From: Paralichthys olivaceus
Taxonomy: Eukaryota > Chordata > Actinopteri > Pleuronectiformes > Paralichthyidae
Assembly: GCF_024713975.1 (NCBI RefSeq)
Contig: NC_091096.1
Coordinates: forward strand, 22,628,458-22,692,457
Direction: 5' to 3'
Length of the DNA stretch: 64,000 nucleotides
Each line of letters begins with the position of its first letter. The stretch's first letter is position 1. The notes beneath the pieces were generated by a model. That model was given only the letters and a program-made list of their open reading frames with translations, was not told where the DNA came from and did no database searches. Made by a program: the position numbers and the translations under genes. Of this stretch, positions 27,401 to 38,724 are shown piece by piece.

Positions 27401-30400
27401 CGGCCTGGAGCTCCGCAGTCTGACAGGTGGTTGATCATGGTCCACATGTCAGATTTATCATTCACCTGTAGTTTTCACACTTACACTAGACTACTCACAT
27501 GGTCTTTAATCCTCATATATCCAGACATGATTCTCAATAAACCAGCACAACACATGTTGCTGCAGGGACTGAGGCTGGTGGACTGACAGTGACTGGAGGT
27601 TTTCCCTATGTTTCCTAATGAGTCCAATAGATTGCAAAGAGAATGATCAAATGCCTGATTGCTTTGAAGAGACCTCATAAACTGGCGATAATAATAATAC
27701 AGGTGCATAAATGGCAGTTTATGTAGACTGCATAGGTGCTGCAGGAATCCAGTGATAATGTAATGACAGAGTTGCTCTGCAGCCCACGCTGCGTCCTCCA
27801 CTGCGCACTAATTATAAGTGATGGCACTGCAGTTCCGTTTCAGCTCCACGCGCTGTCCCTCCCTCCTCCCCCCTGCAAACTTTAACATGGAGTTTGTCTC
27901 AGCCCCTTTTTTCTGCACTGAATATGTGGTAAAACTGTGTGGGGGGTGTATGCATCACGGCACAGAAGAGCGTCCACACACTGTAGCAAAGTCATTATAA
28001 ACGCAGAGGGTTTGGTGAGGGGGGGAGGGGGCAGAGCAGGGAGGGAGGGGGGATGCAGATACATAGCGCATAATCAAAGGGTGTGGTTGTCCCCAGGGGG
28101 GCAGCTAGCGGGACATAATCTGAGAGGCACCACACACCCAGCAGTTTGTTTTAATGTGCACTTCAAGGTAAACAGTAGTCAAAAGAGCAAATATGGTCAA
28201 AGTTTGACCCAAAAACTTTTTTTTGCCACAATTGCACATGGAGTTGGTTTCATTAACAAAACCATCAACAACACTGGCTTGTGTTCAAATATTAAAGCTC
28301 CTGGAGTTGATTTACAGATGGAGCAAACAAAAACCATGACTGTGAAGGTGGGGGATGCTGCAACTCTGTGTAGAAGTCAATTCACTGAATGTGCAGGAGT
28401 TCATGCATTTGAGTGATGGTTGCTGTGTAGATTTCTCCAGGGTTCCCCCGCTGCAGAGAATAGAGTTGCCATCTAAGCTATTACACCACAGCTCTCTCCA
28501 GCAGAGAGAGGCCTGACTCAGCAGTCGATGAATCAGTGCTGCGGCAGTCCACCTCGCTAGACTGCACCTCAGCTTATCAACACCCCTCTCACCTTGTATA
28601 TATGTATATGTATACTGTATGTCACCAGAAGTATGTAGTGCTTCAGAGAAACTGTAGGCAAGTAGTATCTGTACTGTTGTTGAAATACTGGTTAGTTAAT
28701 TTATGTAAACCAATGTGTTACAGTAGCCCTAAATACTGTTCAGAAGATAGACATATTTACACATATTGTGCATTTTTCCAGTGCAACAAGAAAGGTGTGT
28801 TTGTGAACAATAATTCATATGACACTGGTCATCAAATTGTCTTCTTCTCTGATCAATCCTGCACATCAGCATCAAGTTGGATTGTTTAATGATGAAATAA
28901 AACCTTTTTCATCTGGGGTAATGTCATGACAAATGATTCAAACTAAATACAAAAGACAACCCCCAAATCATGTTTATTTTCCACTGATATGATGATATCT
29001 GATATAAACGTAAAAACTGTCCTCTGTCCTCCTATACGCCCAGGTGTCAGTGGAGATGGACATGAGTAAGCCAGACCTGGCTGCCGCCCTGAAGGACATC
29101 CGGGCTCAGTACGAGAACCTGTCTGCCAGGAACCAGGTCCAGGCAGAGGAGTGGTACCAGTCCAAGTTTACCACCGTGACCGAGGCGGCCGCCCGCAACC
29201 AGGACGCCATCAAGCACTCAAAGGAGGAGCTGAGCGAGTACCGCAGGCAGGTGCAGGCCCGCACCCTGGAGATTGAGGCCCTCAGGGGCCACAATGAAGC
29301 CCTGGAGAGGCAGATTGCGGAGATGGATGATCGCCATAACAATGAAATTGGAGAGATGCAGGTATGAGAATAACAAGGCGTCATTTATTTTCTTAATTCT
29401 AAAAAGAGAGACCTAATCAGGCCACACAGCCTGAGATATGAACTATAGGACGGCCTAAATCACTTTTATACTAAACTTACTTCAGCACAATAATTGAAAT
29501 ATTTTCTAAAATGTTTGTCATTTTCAGTCTATATGACAAAACAATGCTATTTCACAGTGTGATTCTCTCTCTCTCTCTCTCTCTCTCTCCCTCTCTGTGC
29601 ATGTGTGTGTGTGTGTGTAGGACACCATTCAGCAGCTGGAGAACGCTCTGCGCAGCACCAAAGGAGAAATGTCCCGTCACCTGCGAGAGTACCAGGATCT
29701 GCTGAACGTCAAGATGGCGCTGGACATTGAGATCGCTGCCTACAGGTTGGCCACAGTACAATCAATACAACAGTGAACAGTATGGACTGAATGAACCTGA
29801 CTTTAGGTGCATGTGTTAAGCTGTGCAACTCATAATCCTTTGCTTATTATTGATATGATGTATTTAAAGATGTGTTTATTTATGATATAGATGTGAGGTG
29901 TCCTAATGGGTGTCTAGAAAGGAACAATGAAATAAGATTTAGTATTATTTTTGTATGTTTTTGTTTTGTTCATATTTATGAAATTCAGTGATACGCTTAC
30001 AAAATAGGCAAAATTCCCCACAAGTAATCAACCTTTCTATCGTTTTTGAAAGATAAATTACAGGTAAAATTAGTATTTATATTTGATTCAATTTTATTCA
30101 TGTATGTCTTGAAAAATTAATTCTACATTAAAATGAGCCGCACTTTAACCCCAACTTTTATTTCAAGCATTTTAAAGAGAACACTCAGAAGACTACAGAC
30201 ACAGCGTGAAACCTTACCACAGTCTCACTCAGCAACAGTGATGATGTTCAGGGCAAATAAACACAATCAGACCACAGAGGTGCTGCCACTGATACTCCAG
30301 TGACATTAGATCCCTCAGGAGAGATACACTCAGAGAATAATTGTAACAAAACCAGACTAGAAGGTCGTCATCTCTTTTCTCCTCCTGCTCTCTCTCCCTT

Positions 30401-30797
30401 CATCCCCTTCTCTCTCTCTCTCTGTCCATACAGGAAGTTGCTGGAAGGTGAAGAATGCCGCCTCAGCTCCGTCGGTGGTGCCATGGTCCAGTCGGGCTAC
30501 CCTGGCTTCTCCTACATGTCTGCCAGAACCTACACCCTGGGAGCCTACAGGAGGTTCGGTGCCAAGCCTGAGGAGGAGGAGGAAGAAGAGGCGGAAGAGG
30601 AGAAGGAGGAGGAGGAGGGAGATGATGGAGAGGAAGAGGGTGAGGATGAGGGAGAAGAGGGAGAGGAGGGTGATGACCAGGAGGAAGGTGAGGAAGGGGA
30701 AGAGGAGGAGGAGGAAGAAGAGGAGGAGAAGCCAAAGGGGAAGGAGGAGAAGGAGAAGGAGAAGAAGAGCTCCAACGGAAAGAACAGCAAGAGCTAA
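26624..30797 (+). CDS. ina: Neuronal intermediate filament, alpha-internexin type (complete)
   Basis: Exons 26624-27376, 29044-29361, 29621-29745 and 30434-30797 join to 519 residues. It is a type IV intermediate filament protein that co-assembles in axons. The head begins [19 protein letters not shown], the internexin-like start. The rod begins near residue 98 ([12 protein letters not shown]), contains [20 protein letters not shown] and [16 protein letters not shown], and ends with [20 protein letters not shown] and KLLEGEE (about 380-406). The tail has SYMSARTY, then from about residue 445 an almost pure Glu/Lys/Gly/Asp run, with no KSP repeats. Exon 3 (125 bp) and its borders are the classic type IV ones, and the lack of a tail intron favours internexin over neurofilament-light, although the acidic tail recalls the latter. 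The intron after residue 251 is unusual. Which teleost paralogue (inaa or inab/gefiltin) is not decided. Confidence 0.88.
27377..29043 (+). other. ina: First intron of the internexin-type gene
   Basis: The 1,667-base phase-0 intron starts gtacac and ends cgcccag. No repeat or gene was recognised inside; open frames there are short and unrecognised. Confidence 0.8.
29563..29619 (+). repeat. ina: (CT)n-(GT)n tract forming the exon 3 splice acceptor
   Basis: A CT array (29563-29590) and a GT run (29603-29619) lead directly into the AG at 29619-29620 that precedes the universal 125-bp exon. The polypyrimidine tract of this acceptor is therefore microsatellite sequence. Confidence 0.9.
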
Positions 30798-30889
30798 ACT
30801 GCTTGTTTCACCATCTTCATCATCTTCAATGAGACATCCCACATCCCACCAATCACTTATATGGATCTGGTTACTGTTCACATCATCGC

Positions 30890-30890
<1 letters not shown>

Positions 30891-30952
<62 letters not shown>

Positions 30953-30954
30953 CA
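30891..30954. repeat. (CA)n microsatellite
   Basis: About 30 CA units, with one CG near the end, about 95 bp after the stop codon. Confidence 0.97.
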
Positions 30955-32426
30955 CTCACACCTTCTGTGTCGTTGTCTGTTTTCTCTGTAACTCAGAAGT
31001 GATTAGTTCAGCTGTTATTAGACAGAGAAGGAGCTGTAGAAGGAAACAGATGTGTGAGATGGGCAGAAGAGTTGAAATCATCCTCACAGGTCACCACCAT
31101 TTTACGTCACAGAGAGATGCACAGGAGGCGATCATACATCAAAGTCTCATTAGTTTGAAATAAGGAATGATTAAATTTTTTCTCACGTGAGCAACAGTAA
31201 ATGTGCCATTAATGAAGAATATTCACAGTAAGAGCAATCAATACCTAGAGTGTAACAATGTTGTCACAGCACACAGACATTAAAGATAAATGCACAGAAA
31301 CTCGGAGCATGTGAAACAGCCAGTCCAACTTTTACGGTGCTATTTGATTTTTACGTATAAAAGTTGGGGAGCAACTGTAGGTGAACTCTACCAGCTCATT
31401 CCTGAATTTTGCAGTCTGAGGGAATGAAAACGCTTCTATTTAAACTGCAGCTCAACCCCCACATGCTACACAGCAGGTGATTGCTTCTCACTCCCCTCTT
31501 TCCTTCCACTCCATCAATCCCCACTTAATTCCACACCTCATCCCACCACGACAAGATGAAATGTACCATTGAACCATTCAAGCCCTTTCTTCCATTGTCT
31601 TTAATTTACTGCAGCATCACAGCCCTGCAATAATGGCAACCCGGAGCTCAGTAAAACTGTATATACAGTAAGTGTGTTGGAGGAGGAGAGCTGCAGCTTC
31701 TCCACGAGAAAGTGCATCTATGAGAATGAAAAGTATAGAGTTTAAATTGCTGCTGAATATATATATATATATTTTTGGGAATATGATTTATCCCCCTTTT
31801 GATTGATTCATTTGTCAATGATTTATCAGCCACATCACCTGTCAGAGTGCAAAATTGATAATTAAGCCCAATTGCTTATATTCGTTCCCTTAATTTTCAG
31901 AGAAAAACAACTATTTTTTATTTCTCCTCACTCAAACATGTTGGTATTTAAGTTGGAAATAGGAAGCAAAGTGAAAATGAGCGTGGCTGTTGGTGTCAGG
32001 CAGCTGAAGGTGACACTGACAGTCCTCAGCACAGACTGCAAGTGGCAGGTGGGCCAGATGCTGCTGGGTACATGGTTATATGGTAGAGTCGCATATAAGG
32101 GCTATTTTCACCCTAATATTCTTCCCCCACTTCCCCCTGAACTGCCCTGCCCTTCTTTTTTGACAAATGAATCAACCAACAGGCATAAATGCATGGCCTG
32201 ACTCTTGAAGCTTGAACTTTTTCTGGATGGGATAGATTTTTGCTTGTTGTGTGTTCAATTTAGAAAAATTAAAAAACTTGCCTTAACCATGACTGAAAGA
32301 TAAAATAAAAACATGTTTTCACTTGCATCTCACTTGTTTCTGATGAGTGCTGACACTTTTCAGACTGCTATACAACTGTGACTGTACGTGCTGCTATCTC
32401 CTGCAGTGATATTCCTCTCAAAGCCA

Positions 32427-32432
32427 AATAAA
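32427..32432 (+). terminator. Candidate poly(A) signal of the internexin-type gene
   Basis: AATAAA in agccaaataaaaacattta, followed about 25 bases later by ctctgtgtcttc. Another AATAAA lies at 32304-32309. Confidence 0.4.
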
Positions 32433-32619
32433 AACATTTATTAACCAAACTCCATCTCTGTGTCTTCAAATATAGATGTTCAGAGCTTGTAATATAAGTT
32501 AATCATGACCATGGGTTTGGAGATACAATGATTTCATTGAATATAGTATTGTAGATAGTTTGTGGTATAGAGCTAAATTGAATAATGAGGCTAATCTGTA
32601 CAGATAATGATTACAGATG

Positions 32620-33070
32620 ATCATTAATTCCCCAAGAACTAGTACTAGTAATAAAAGTACAAGTAAAAAGTCAAAGATGTACTCAAGGGAAAATACATTA
32701 ACAACTGGAACTTTTTTACTCACGTAAAAGTATTTTGTACTTGCTTGTATATACTTAAATGTAATAGCACTTGCCAAGTATCCTGTACCCTAATGCAAGG
32801 GTCAACTACATCTGAATCTCATCTGAATCCATTTCAGATGCTGCTGCTGATGCTGATGCAGTGATGCTGCTGCAGGAGGTGGGATTTAATGTATACATAT
32901 AAATGTATAAAAACTATATGTTAATATGTACTAGAAAGTGCAGACATATGCTGACATACAGTACATTGTCGAGTGAAAATAAAAAGTACAGATATATAAA
33001 TAGAATAGTACAGATACATGAAAAGTACAGGTTCAGCAAAGTAACTAAGTAAATGTCAACCACCACTGAT
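32620..33070. repeat. Possible fish MITE-like repeat rich in agtac motifs
   Basis: Repeated phrases aaaagtac, gtacttg, tactcaagg and actcacgtaaaagtatt, ending with caaccaccactgatc, resemble a very common fish repeat family. Termini and target duplication could not be defined. An embedded ctgctgctgatgctgatgca stretch lies near 32839. Confidence 0.4.
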
Positions 33071-34650
33071 CTTTGGGTGAAAGGCATCTACCACAAACCA
33101 ACACAACTTTGCATTGCTGCAAATTAAAGCTTTATTTTTTTCATTCAAACATTGTGCACATTGTCTCAGTCACTTGAAGCTGCTTACAGTAGCGACAGCC
33201 ACTCTACCTTCGACAGTGTTTCTGAACAACCCTCCCCATAACGCTTTCTGCCCCATCAACTTATAACAACATTATGTGAGTAAAATTCAAGGACTGATAC
33301 TGGAGGCAGGGCCTTGTGTTGTCACAATGGGTGTGGTCGTGGTACCACTGGTGTCATGGAGCCTGCTCTTGCTGCAGGGGTAGGGGATTCCAGATAAACA
33401 GTCTGGCGTGGGGCCACTGCACTGATTTTCTTGTTTACACATGTGCTGTTCCTACTGTTACCTGTCAAAAAATCTTCTGTGAAAAAGCCTAAATCAGTTG
33501 CTGTTGTGCATTAATGAAATAAATGTGTTCACAAAATGTGTTCTTCTCGTCACAAGCCTGCCTGCAGTCTTCAGGCTGCAGTTGATGCAATGGCTGCAGC
33601 TGCATAATATCTGCTGGGTGTTACTATCAGCTCATCTCAGCTTGTGCTTGCCTGCACCCAGAGGTGAAAGAGGGAGGTGGCTTTGATGGATGGTGTTTGC
33701 CTATGTTGGCCCACCAGCACTGCTGTCACCAGCAAAGAGCTTCATCACAGCCTGGGACTGTTTATTTCCTGCCTCACAGGCTGTATTCCTGTTCCAGTGT
33801 GTGTGGGAGGGAGAATCAGCATAGTGGCAAAAACATTATCAGCACTAACATGTAATCAATAGCAGTGTCAGAGCAGCACGAGGAGATATACAGAAGAAAT
33901 GTTTTTCATTTAAAGAGAAGATGAAATGGAGCATGTGTGCAAAGTGAATGTAACATGACGCAGCAAAGTAAAGCTGCAAAAATCCTCTCTGGATGTGCTA
34001 GGACAAATAACAAGAGGTTGGATACAGTCAGAGACAGATCACTGTATATAACCCTTTAGCAGAGATAAGGAGCAGATTGGATTAAGGAGGCAGATCCTGG
34101 AATTTGTTTCACTTTCTTAGATTTTTTTCTTTCTTCAGATATTGGACATTATTCTGCATTTCTGGGAATTTATGAGAAGATCTTTATGAAACATCAGAAA
34201 ATGTTGACTTCTGTAACAGGTGAAATTTTAAGCAGTTTGCACAACATTTCTGTGAGTATATGATCTCAATATAAGTATAAATGTAATATTTTCATAAAGT
34301 GGCTAATCAGCCCTGGCAAAGGATTGTGCTCTTAGAGGGTCATCTATCAATATCCTCCTCGAAGGTTGTATGCCTCTGTTTATTATTATTTTCTACAACT
34401 TATTTTTTAAGGCTTATTTTTTACCTGAACCATTCGAGGTCTTGCCATGATGATCGAGGTGGGTATATGTTTGAGTTCATGTTCTGCCCAGAGGTCAATG
34501 TTATATAAAATAAAACTTTTGAGCTATATCACTGATGCTACTGACAAACTTCCTCAAAGGTTGAGTGTGTAGGTCTATCTTCAGATGTTTTTATTACCAT
34601 ATAATCACCTATAACAAAAAAATCATCGCGTTTTCATCAGTCTATGCGCC
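33071..34650. other. Intergenic, no gene recognised
   Basis: AT-rich sequence with only short, unrecognised open frames. Nothing specific was seen. Confidence 0.5.
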
Positions 34651-34654
34651 TTAA

Positions 34655-35600
34655 ACATTGAGATATGGTCCTCCACTTTCAACAGTAGCACAGAATAGAG
34701 AAACCAATGAACTCTTATCTTTCATTCTTTTAAACTATGGCAGAGCATTATCATTTTCTGTCATTTTAATATACACATTGATGACCCAACTAATGGTTTT
34801 ACAACTGAATTCTTATAATCTAGTCCAACATGTGACTGGTCCAACCCATAACCTGGATTATTGCATCTGGATTATTGCAACGCCCTGTATACATACCTCA
34901 GCCAAACCGTAGTAACTCATTTGCAGCTTGTTCAAAATGCTGCTGCTCGTATTTTAACAAAAACAGATCGTAGGGCTCATATCACGCCAATCCCTTCTCT
35001 GGTTACCAGTTAAATTCAGGATTGATTTTGAGCCCATGTTTATAAAGTTAGAAATGGGCTGGCCACCACATACATTTTGCAGCTCTTGACTCCCTACAAT
35101 TCCAGTTGTAACCTGAGATCGGCCAGCCTGTCCCTGTTGGCTGTCCCTAGGTCAAGGCTGGCTGTTCAAGGTGACCGTGTTTTCTCTGTCAGGGCCCAGA
35201 GGCTCTGGAACCCCATGCCTGATGAGATAAGACTCACCAAATCACTACCGATCTTTAAATCACTGCTCAAAGTGTATCTTTACAGGAAAGCATTTCTACA
35301 ATTTGACGAGAATTATTTTCATTACAACTATCAGTTTTACAGAGTTACACAGAATTACCCCCCCCCCCCATCTCTCTCTTTTTTCTACTCCCTCTTCGTC
35401 ACCCACTTCTCCTCTCTTCCCAATTTTTCTCCGCTCACCCCAACTAATTGAGGCAGATGGTCGCCCACACTGAGTTTGGTTCTGCTAGAGGTTTCTTCCA
35501 GTTAAAAAGGGAGTTTCTCCACAGTCGCCGAAGTGCTTGCTCATTGTGGGGACTGTTGGGTTTCTCTAGAAACGTAATGTCTCGACCTTAATATGTTATG
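34655..35600 (+). mobile_element. L2-type LINE, 5'-truncated, degenerate
   Basis: The translated fragments match the end of the reverse transcriptase ORF of L2/CR1-group LINEs: LDYC (near 34850), LQLVQNAAARILT, ELLTPYN-like LLTPYNSS, SLLAVPRSRLAVQGDRVFSV, RAQRLWNPMPDEIR and FKSLLKVYLYRKAF (to about 35300), with frame breaks and a stop between 34910 and 35060. The 3' tail ttctgctagaggtttcttcc ... gggagtttctccacagtcgc ... tgctcattgtggggactgtt is the typical fish L2 tail and recurs antisense at 6480-6640. It is a dead copy. Confidence 0.85.
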
Positions 35601-35791
35601 ATTTGGCTCTTACATTGGAATGAACTGAATATTATTACTTGTTACAGTTGATTCTTTATTTTGCCATTAATCGATCAATGCATCTTGAAACCAAAACTCT
35701 TTAGTTAGAGAGAGCCCCAAAACCAAAACCTAACACCCAACAACAGCACATGTAAAAAAATATTCTAATTATTTTGGTGGCCTCAGATATC

Positions 35792-35995
35792 CTGAAGGAT
35801 CTTGTCATCCTGCATACAGACATCAAACCGGACAACATTATGTGTATCATCCATAGACTGTATATAAAGAGGTATCAACATGCAGGACCAGCCACTCAGG
35901 GTGAAGTTAACTGACTTTGAGATGATAACACCAGTGAACTCTCCTTGTCATTCTGATGAGAGTGTAGACGTACAGCCACAGCCTCCTCTGGCATC
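35792..35995 (+). pseudogene. HIPK-like protein kinase fragment (broken)
   Basis: One frame (35792-35842) reads LKDLVILHTDIKPDNIM, the catalytic loop of HIPK-type kinases (H-T-D-I-K-P-D-N). After about 37 bases containing catccatagactgtatataa, a second frame from 35880 reads MQDQPLRVKLTDFEMI, matching the DFG strand with DFG changed to DFE. The frame shift, altered DFG and absence of the remaining lobes mark a decayed fragment. Fish genomes hold many HIPK-like copies, so a local relic is plausible. Confidence 0.7.
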
Positions 35996-36109
35996 ATGAG
36001 AAAACTGCTGAGCAGAATCAGAAAATTATTCTCAAGCCTAACAAACTGCTTCCGTCTTAAGGTGGATGACTGAATTATAATTTCTTACTGTCTTTCTTCA
36101 TTGGTGTTT

Positions 36110-36400
36110 GTCTAATGTACTATATACGTTTTAATACTTTTCAATACTTTTAATGATTTATTTATTCTTTTTTGATACTTTTTAATACATTTTATACTTT
36201 ATAATACTGTGTAATATTTTTACTACTTTTCAATACTTTTAATGTTTTATTAATATTTCTTTGCTACATTTTGATACTTTATAATACATTCAATTGTTTT
36301 AGTACGTTTTAATGCTGTGTTTAATATTTTTTACTACATTTTACTACTTTTAATGATTTTTTATACTGTGTAATACTGTAAATATTTCTTCATCATTTAA
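36110..36400. repeat. Degenerate AT-rich tandem repeat (tttaatactttt-like)
   Basis: Variants of ttttaatacttt, ttcaatacttttaatg, ttttgatactttataatac and actgtgtaatattttt recur every 10-20 bases. It looks like an old minisatellite. Confidence 0.75.
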
Positions 36401-37203
36401 ATACCTTGAATAATTGTTCTCTCTTACAATGTGTCAATAAAATGTATAGATTGTATTTCAGTACACTGCCTCATCATTGTACAAAGGCAACAAAAAGTCC
36501 AGGCCTGAGTGAGCAGTCATGTGATATGCATTTTCAAGCGTGTTGTTATGGACGGGGATTAATACAGAGATCAGATCTCAGGATGCATTCAGGTGCATTC
36601 GTATCTGTATCAAAGAATAAACAAAATACACTTTTCATGGCGCAACAACTATTTTGATAACAGTTACAGGGGGGGGTCATCATTAGTGACTTCACTCTGA
36701 GAGACTGAATACAGGTGAAGAAAGATGAAAGAGTTTATTGCTCAAAAAGAAGCAACAAAGAGCAGACAGAGTAGATAGAAGGGAAAAAAACTCAGCACTG
36801 CAGACACTGTAACATGGGTAAAATGGAGAAAAATCACTGGTGAGGTTCTACAAAGAAACACCATAAAATTCACAAGGAAAAATCACACAACTACTGAGCT
36901 AGATGGAATTACCTGGCAGAGCAGCAGGGTCAAGACCAGGCTTTTATGGGCAGGTTGATATAGGGGAGAGCAGATGTGCCTTGTCTGGTGCAGAGAAAGA
37001 GAAGTCAGCAGAGCTACCTGCCACACACATGCCCTGCAGGAGAATAAACAGAAAGGGGAGAGGAAGAGAGAACATAGAAAAAAAACATAGAATCTTCACA
37101 CTGTGAGCGTAGATCTGTCACAATCCTTCCAAGGGAGGAGGAGTGGTGTAGTGCAGAGCATACGCAAGTATACAATGTATACCAACTTATATTTTATCAA
37201 TTT

Positions 37204-38724
37204 CTAAATCTTCTCTGCAGGAGGTGCAGTTACTCCCAACCATGGATGAAGCTGTAGCTCTGTCAGGGTGGCCCGCACATCAGGGTCCATCTTCAAACAC
37301 AGCTGGAGGAAGTTTCTGCAGGTTTCGGACAGTCGACAGCTGATTCTCTGTACCTTTTTTTGAAATCTTTTGGTAGAAAATCTGTCACATATGTGGAGCA
37401 TTTCAAAGAGGACAATCCCAAGCTGCCACACTGTGGCTGGACCAGCGGTGTAGGTTGAGGAATTGTACCACTCAGGAGGGATGTATTCTCTGGTGCCACA
37501 GAATGTCCTGTAAACTGAGTCTTTTTTCCCTATCACGCTTAACCCAAAATCAATGAGGCGAACCTGCGGGACAGTTGAGCCTGTCACAATCAAGATGTTC
37601 TCCAATTTTATGTCCTGGTGAAAGATTTGCCTCTCCTGCAGTGCAATAAGTGCGTCCACCAACTGTTTTATTATATCCCTGGCCTCCTCCTGCTGTACAG
37701 ACCCTTTGTCCTCAATGTATTGGAAAAGGTCCATGGCATTAAGAGGTCTCTCCTGCACCAGTATCAACTCATGTCCCAGGTCATACCAGTCGAGTAATTC
37801 TACTGGTGCTGCCATCCCCACAGAGCCGTCTTTTTCAGCTGCTAATTTAAGCATTATGGCCACCTCTGCAGGGAGCTTTTTCCCATCTAGACTCACTTGT
37901 TTGAGATTTAACTGTGGTACACGTTTGATCGCGACTTGCAAGTGATCTGCTTTACGGTATCCAGCAAACACAGATCCACATCCTCCTTTGCACAACTGAT
38001 TCAGCACCTGGTATTTGGCCTTAAAGTTGGCTCTTTGGTTGACTGAGTCAAAGATGAGAAACAACAAAGAGGAACATCAGCTTGATGATAGTCAGAGGAA
38101 CCAATATGAGTCCTCCAATGTAAATGACAAAACAGACTACAATTCAGTGCCACCTAAAATGACAAATTCTTTTCTAATCTGCCTTCTCCATTGAATAATT
38201 TTAGTTAAATGAATAGTTCATACAATTGAGAGCATACTTTTGCTTTCCTTTCTAGAGTGAGAGAAAATAATAGGATAATAAGGGAAATAATTGAAATAAT
38301 CTCAGAGGACTGTCTATTGTGTTTCGTGGGTATTCCACATAAACCAGGAGACTGGTTTTGAAATAGGTGTTACTCTTGAATTTGTCATTCATCATCATTT
38401 GTATGTTTTGAGCACCATGGATGAAATCTCATTCACCTCCACCTCCAGATATTTTGTAGCCCAGACAAAGAAATCAAAAACCTTCTTCACATATAGATAC
38501 GACTAACTGAAATCTATTAAGACTGATGCAAGTACTCAAGTTTCTGTGTTCTCTGCAATGATTAATCAATGTTCTGACCCTCATTTAAACTGCAAACTGA
38601 TGACACATTCTAAGCAGTAGTATCATATTAACATACCCCTGGTAATGGCCCTGACCAATGAGAGGGACACTGACTCTTTGTTGTCCACAATAGAGTCCCA
38701 TTTTTTCTTCCTCTTTTCAGTCAT
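37204..38724 (-). CDS. Pim-like serine/threonine kinase (two coding exons)
   Basis: On the minus strand, exon 38724-38637 (ATG at 38724) splices by GTATGT to exon 38042-37204 (acceptor ctttgactcag), giving 308 residues in frame. Family features: VAIK lysine 69, helix-C Glu 89, the Pim-type hinge ERP (127-129), catalytic loop HQDIKLEN (171-178), DFG (194-196), CGTREYIPPEWY, and a closing HPWLG. This is the teleost-expanded pim-2/pim-like group. Oddities: the glycine loop reads CKGGCGSVF (first glycine and the tip phenylalanine are cysteines) and HRD is HQD. Downstream HPWLG is followed by 10 residues to a TAG. A possible acceptor (ccatccag) just before the ATG leaves room for an upstream exon. 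Activity is not known; the ATP lysine, Asp 173 and DFG Asp are kept. Confidence 0.85.
38043..38636 (-). other. Intron of the Pim-like kinase gene
   Basis: Donor GTATGT (minus strand, complement at 38631-38636) and a pyrimidine-rich acceptor ending at 38043. No feature was recognised inside. Confidence 0.75.

Larger units (their letters stand above)
30798..32440 (+). other. ina: Probable 3'UTR of the internexin-type gene
   Basis: There is no coding sequence after the stop. It contains a CA array at 30891-30954 and an AT run near 31758. AATAAA signals occur at 32304-32309 and 32427-32432, the latter followed by a T/G-rich stretch. I place the 3' end near one of these; shorter forms are possible. 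Confidence 0.45.

Noticed and set aside
26546-27445. 299-codon minus-strand open frame opposite the filament first exon
   Set aside because: GC-rich shadow of the real coding exon; the plus strand shows an intact filament head and rod.
30357-30959. 200-codon minus-strand frame rich in Leu and Cys-Val
   Set aside because: Complement of the Glu-rich tail plus a CA array; low complexity.
35077-35451. 124-codon open frame as a host gene
   Set aside because: It encodes the degenerate C-terminal end of an L2-type LINE reverse transcriptase ORF.
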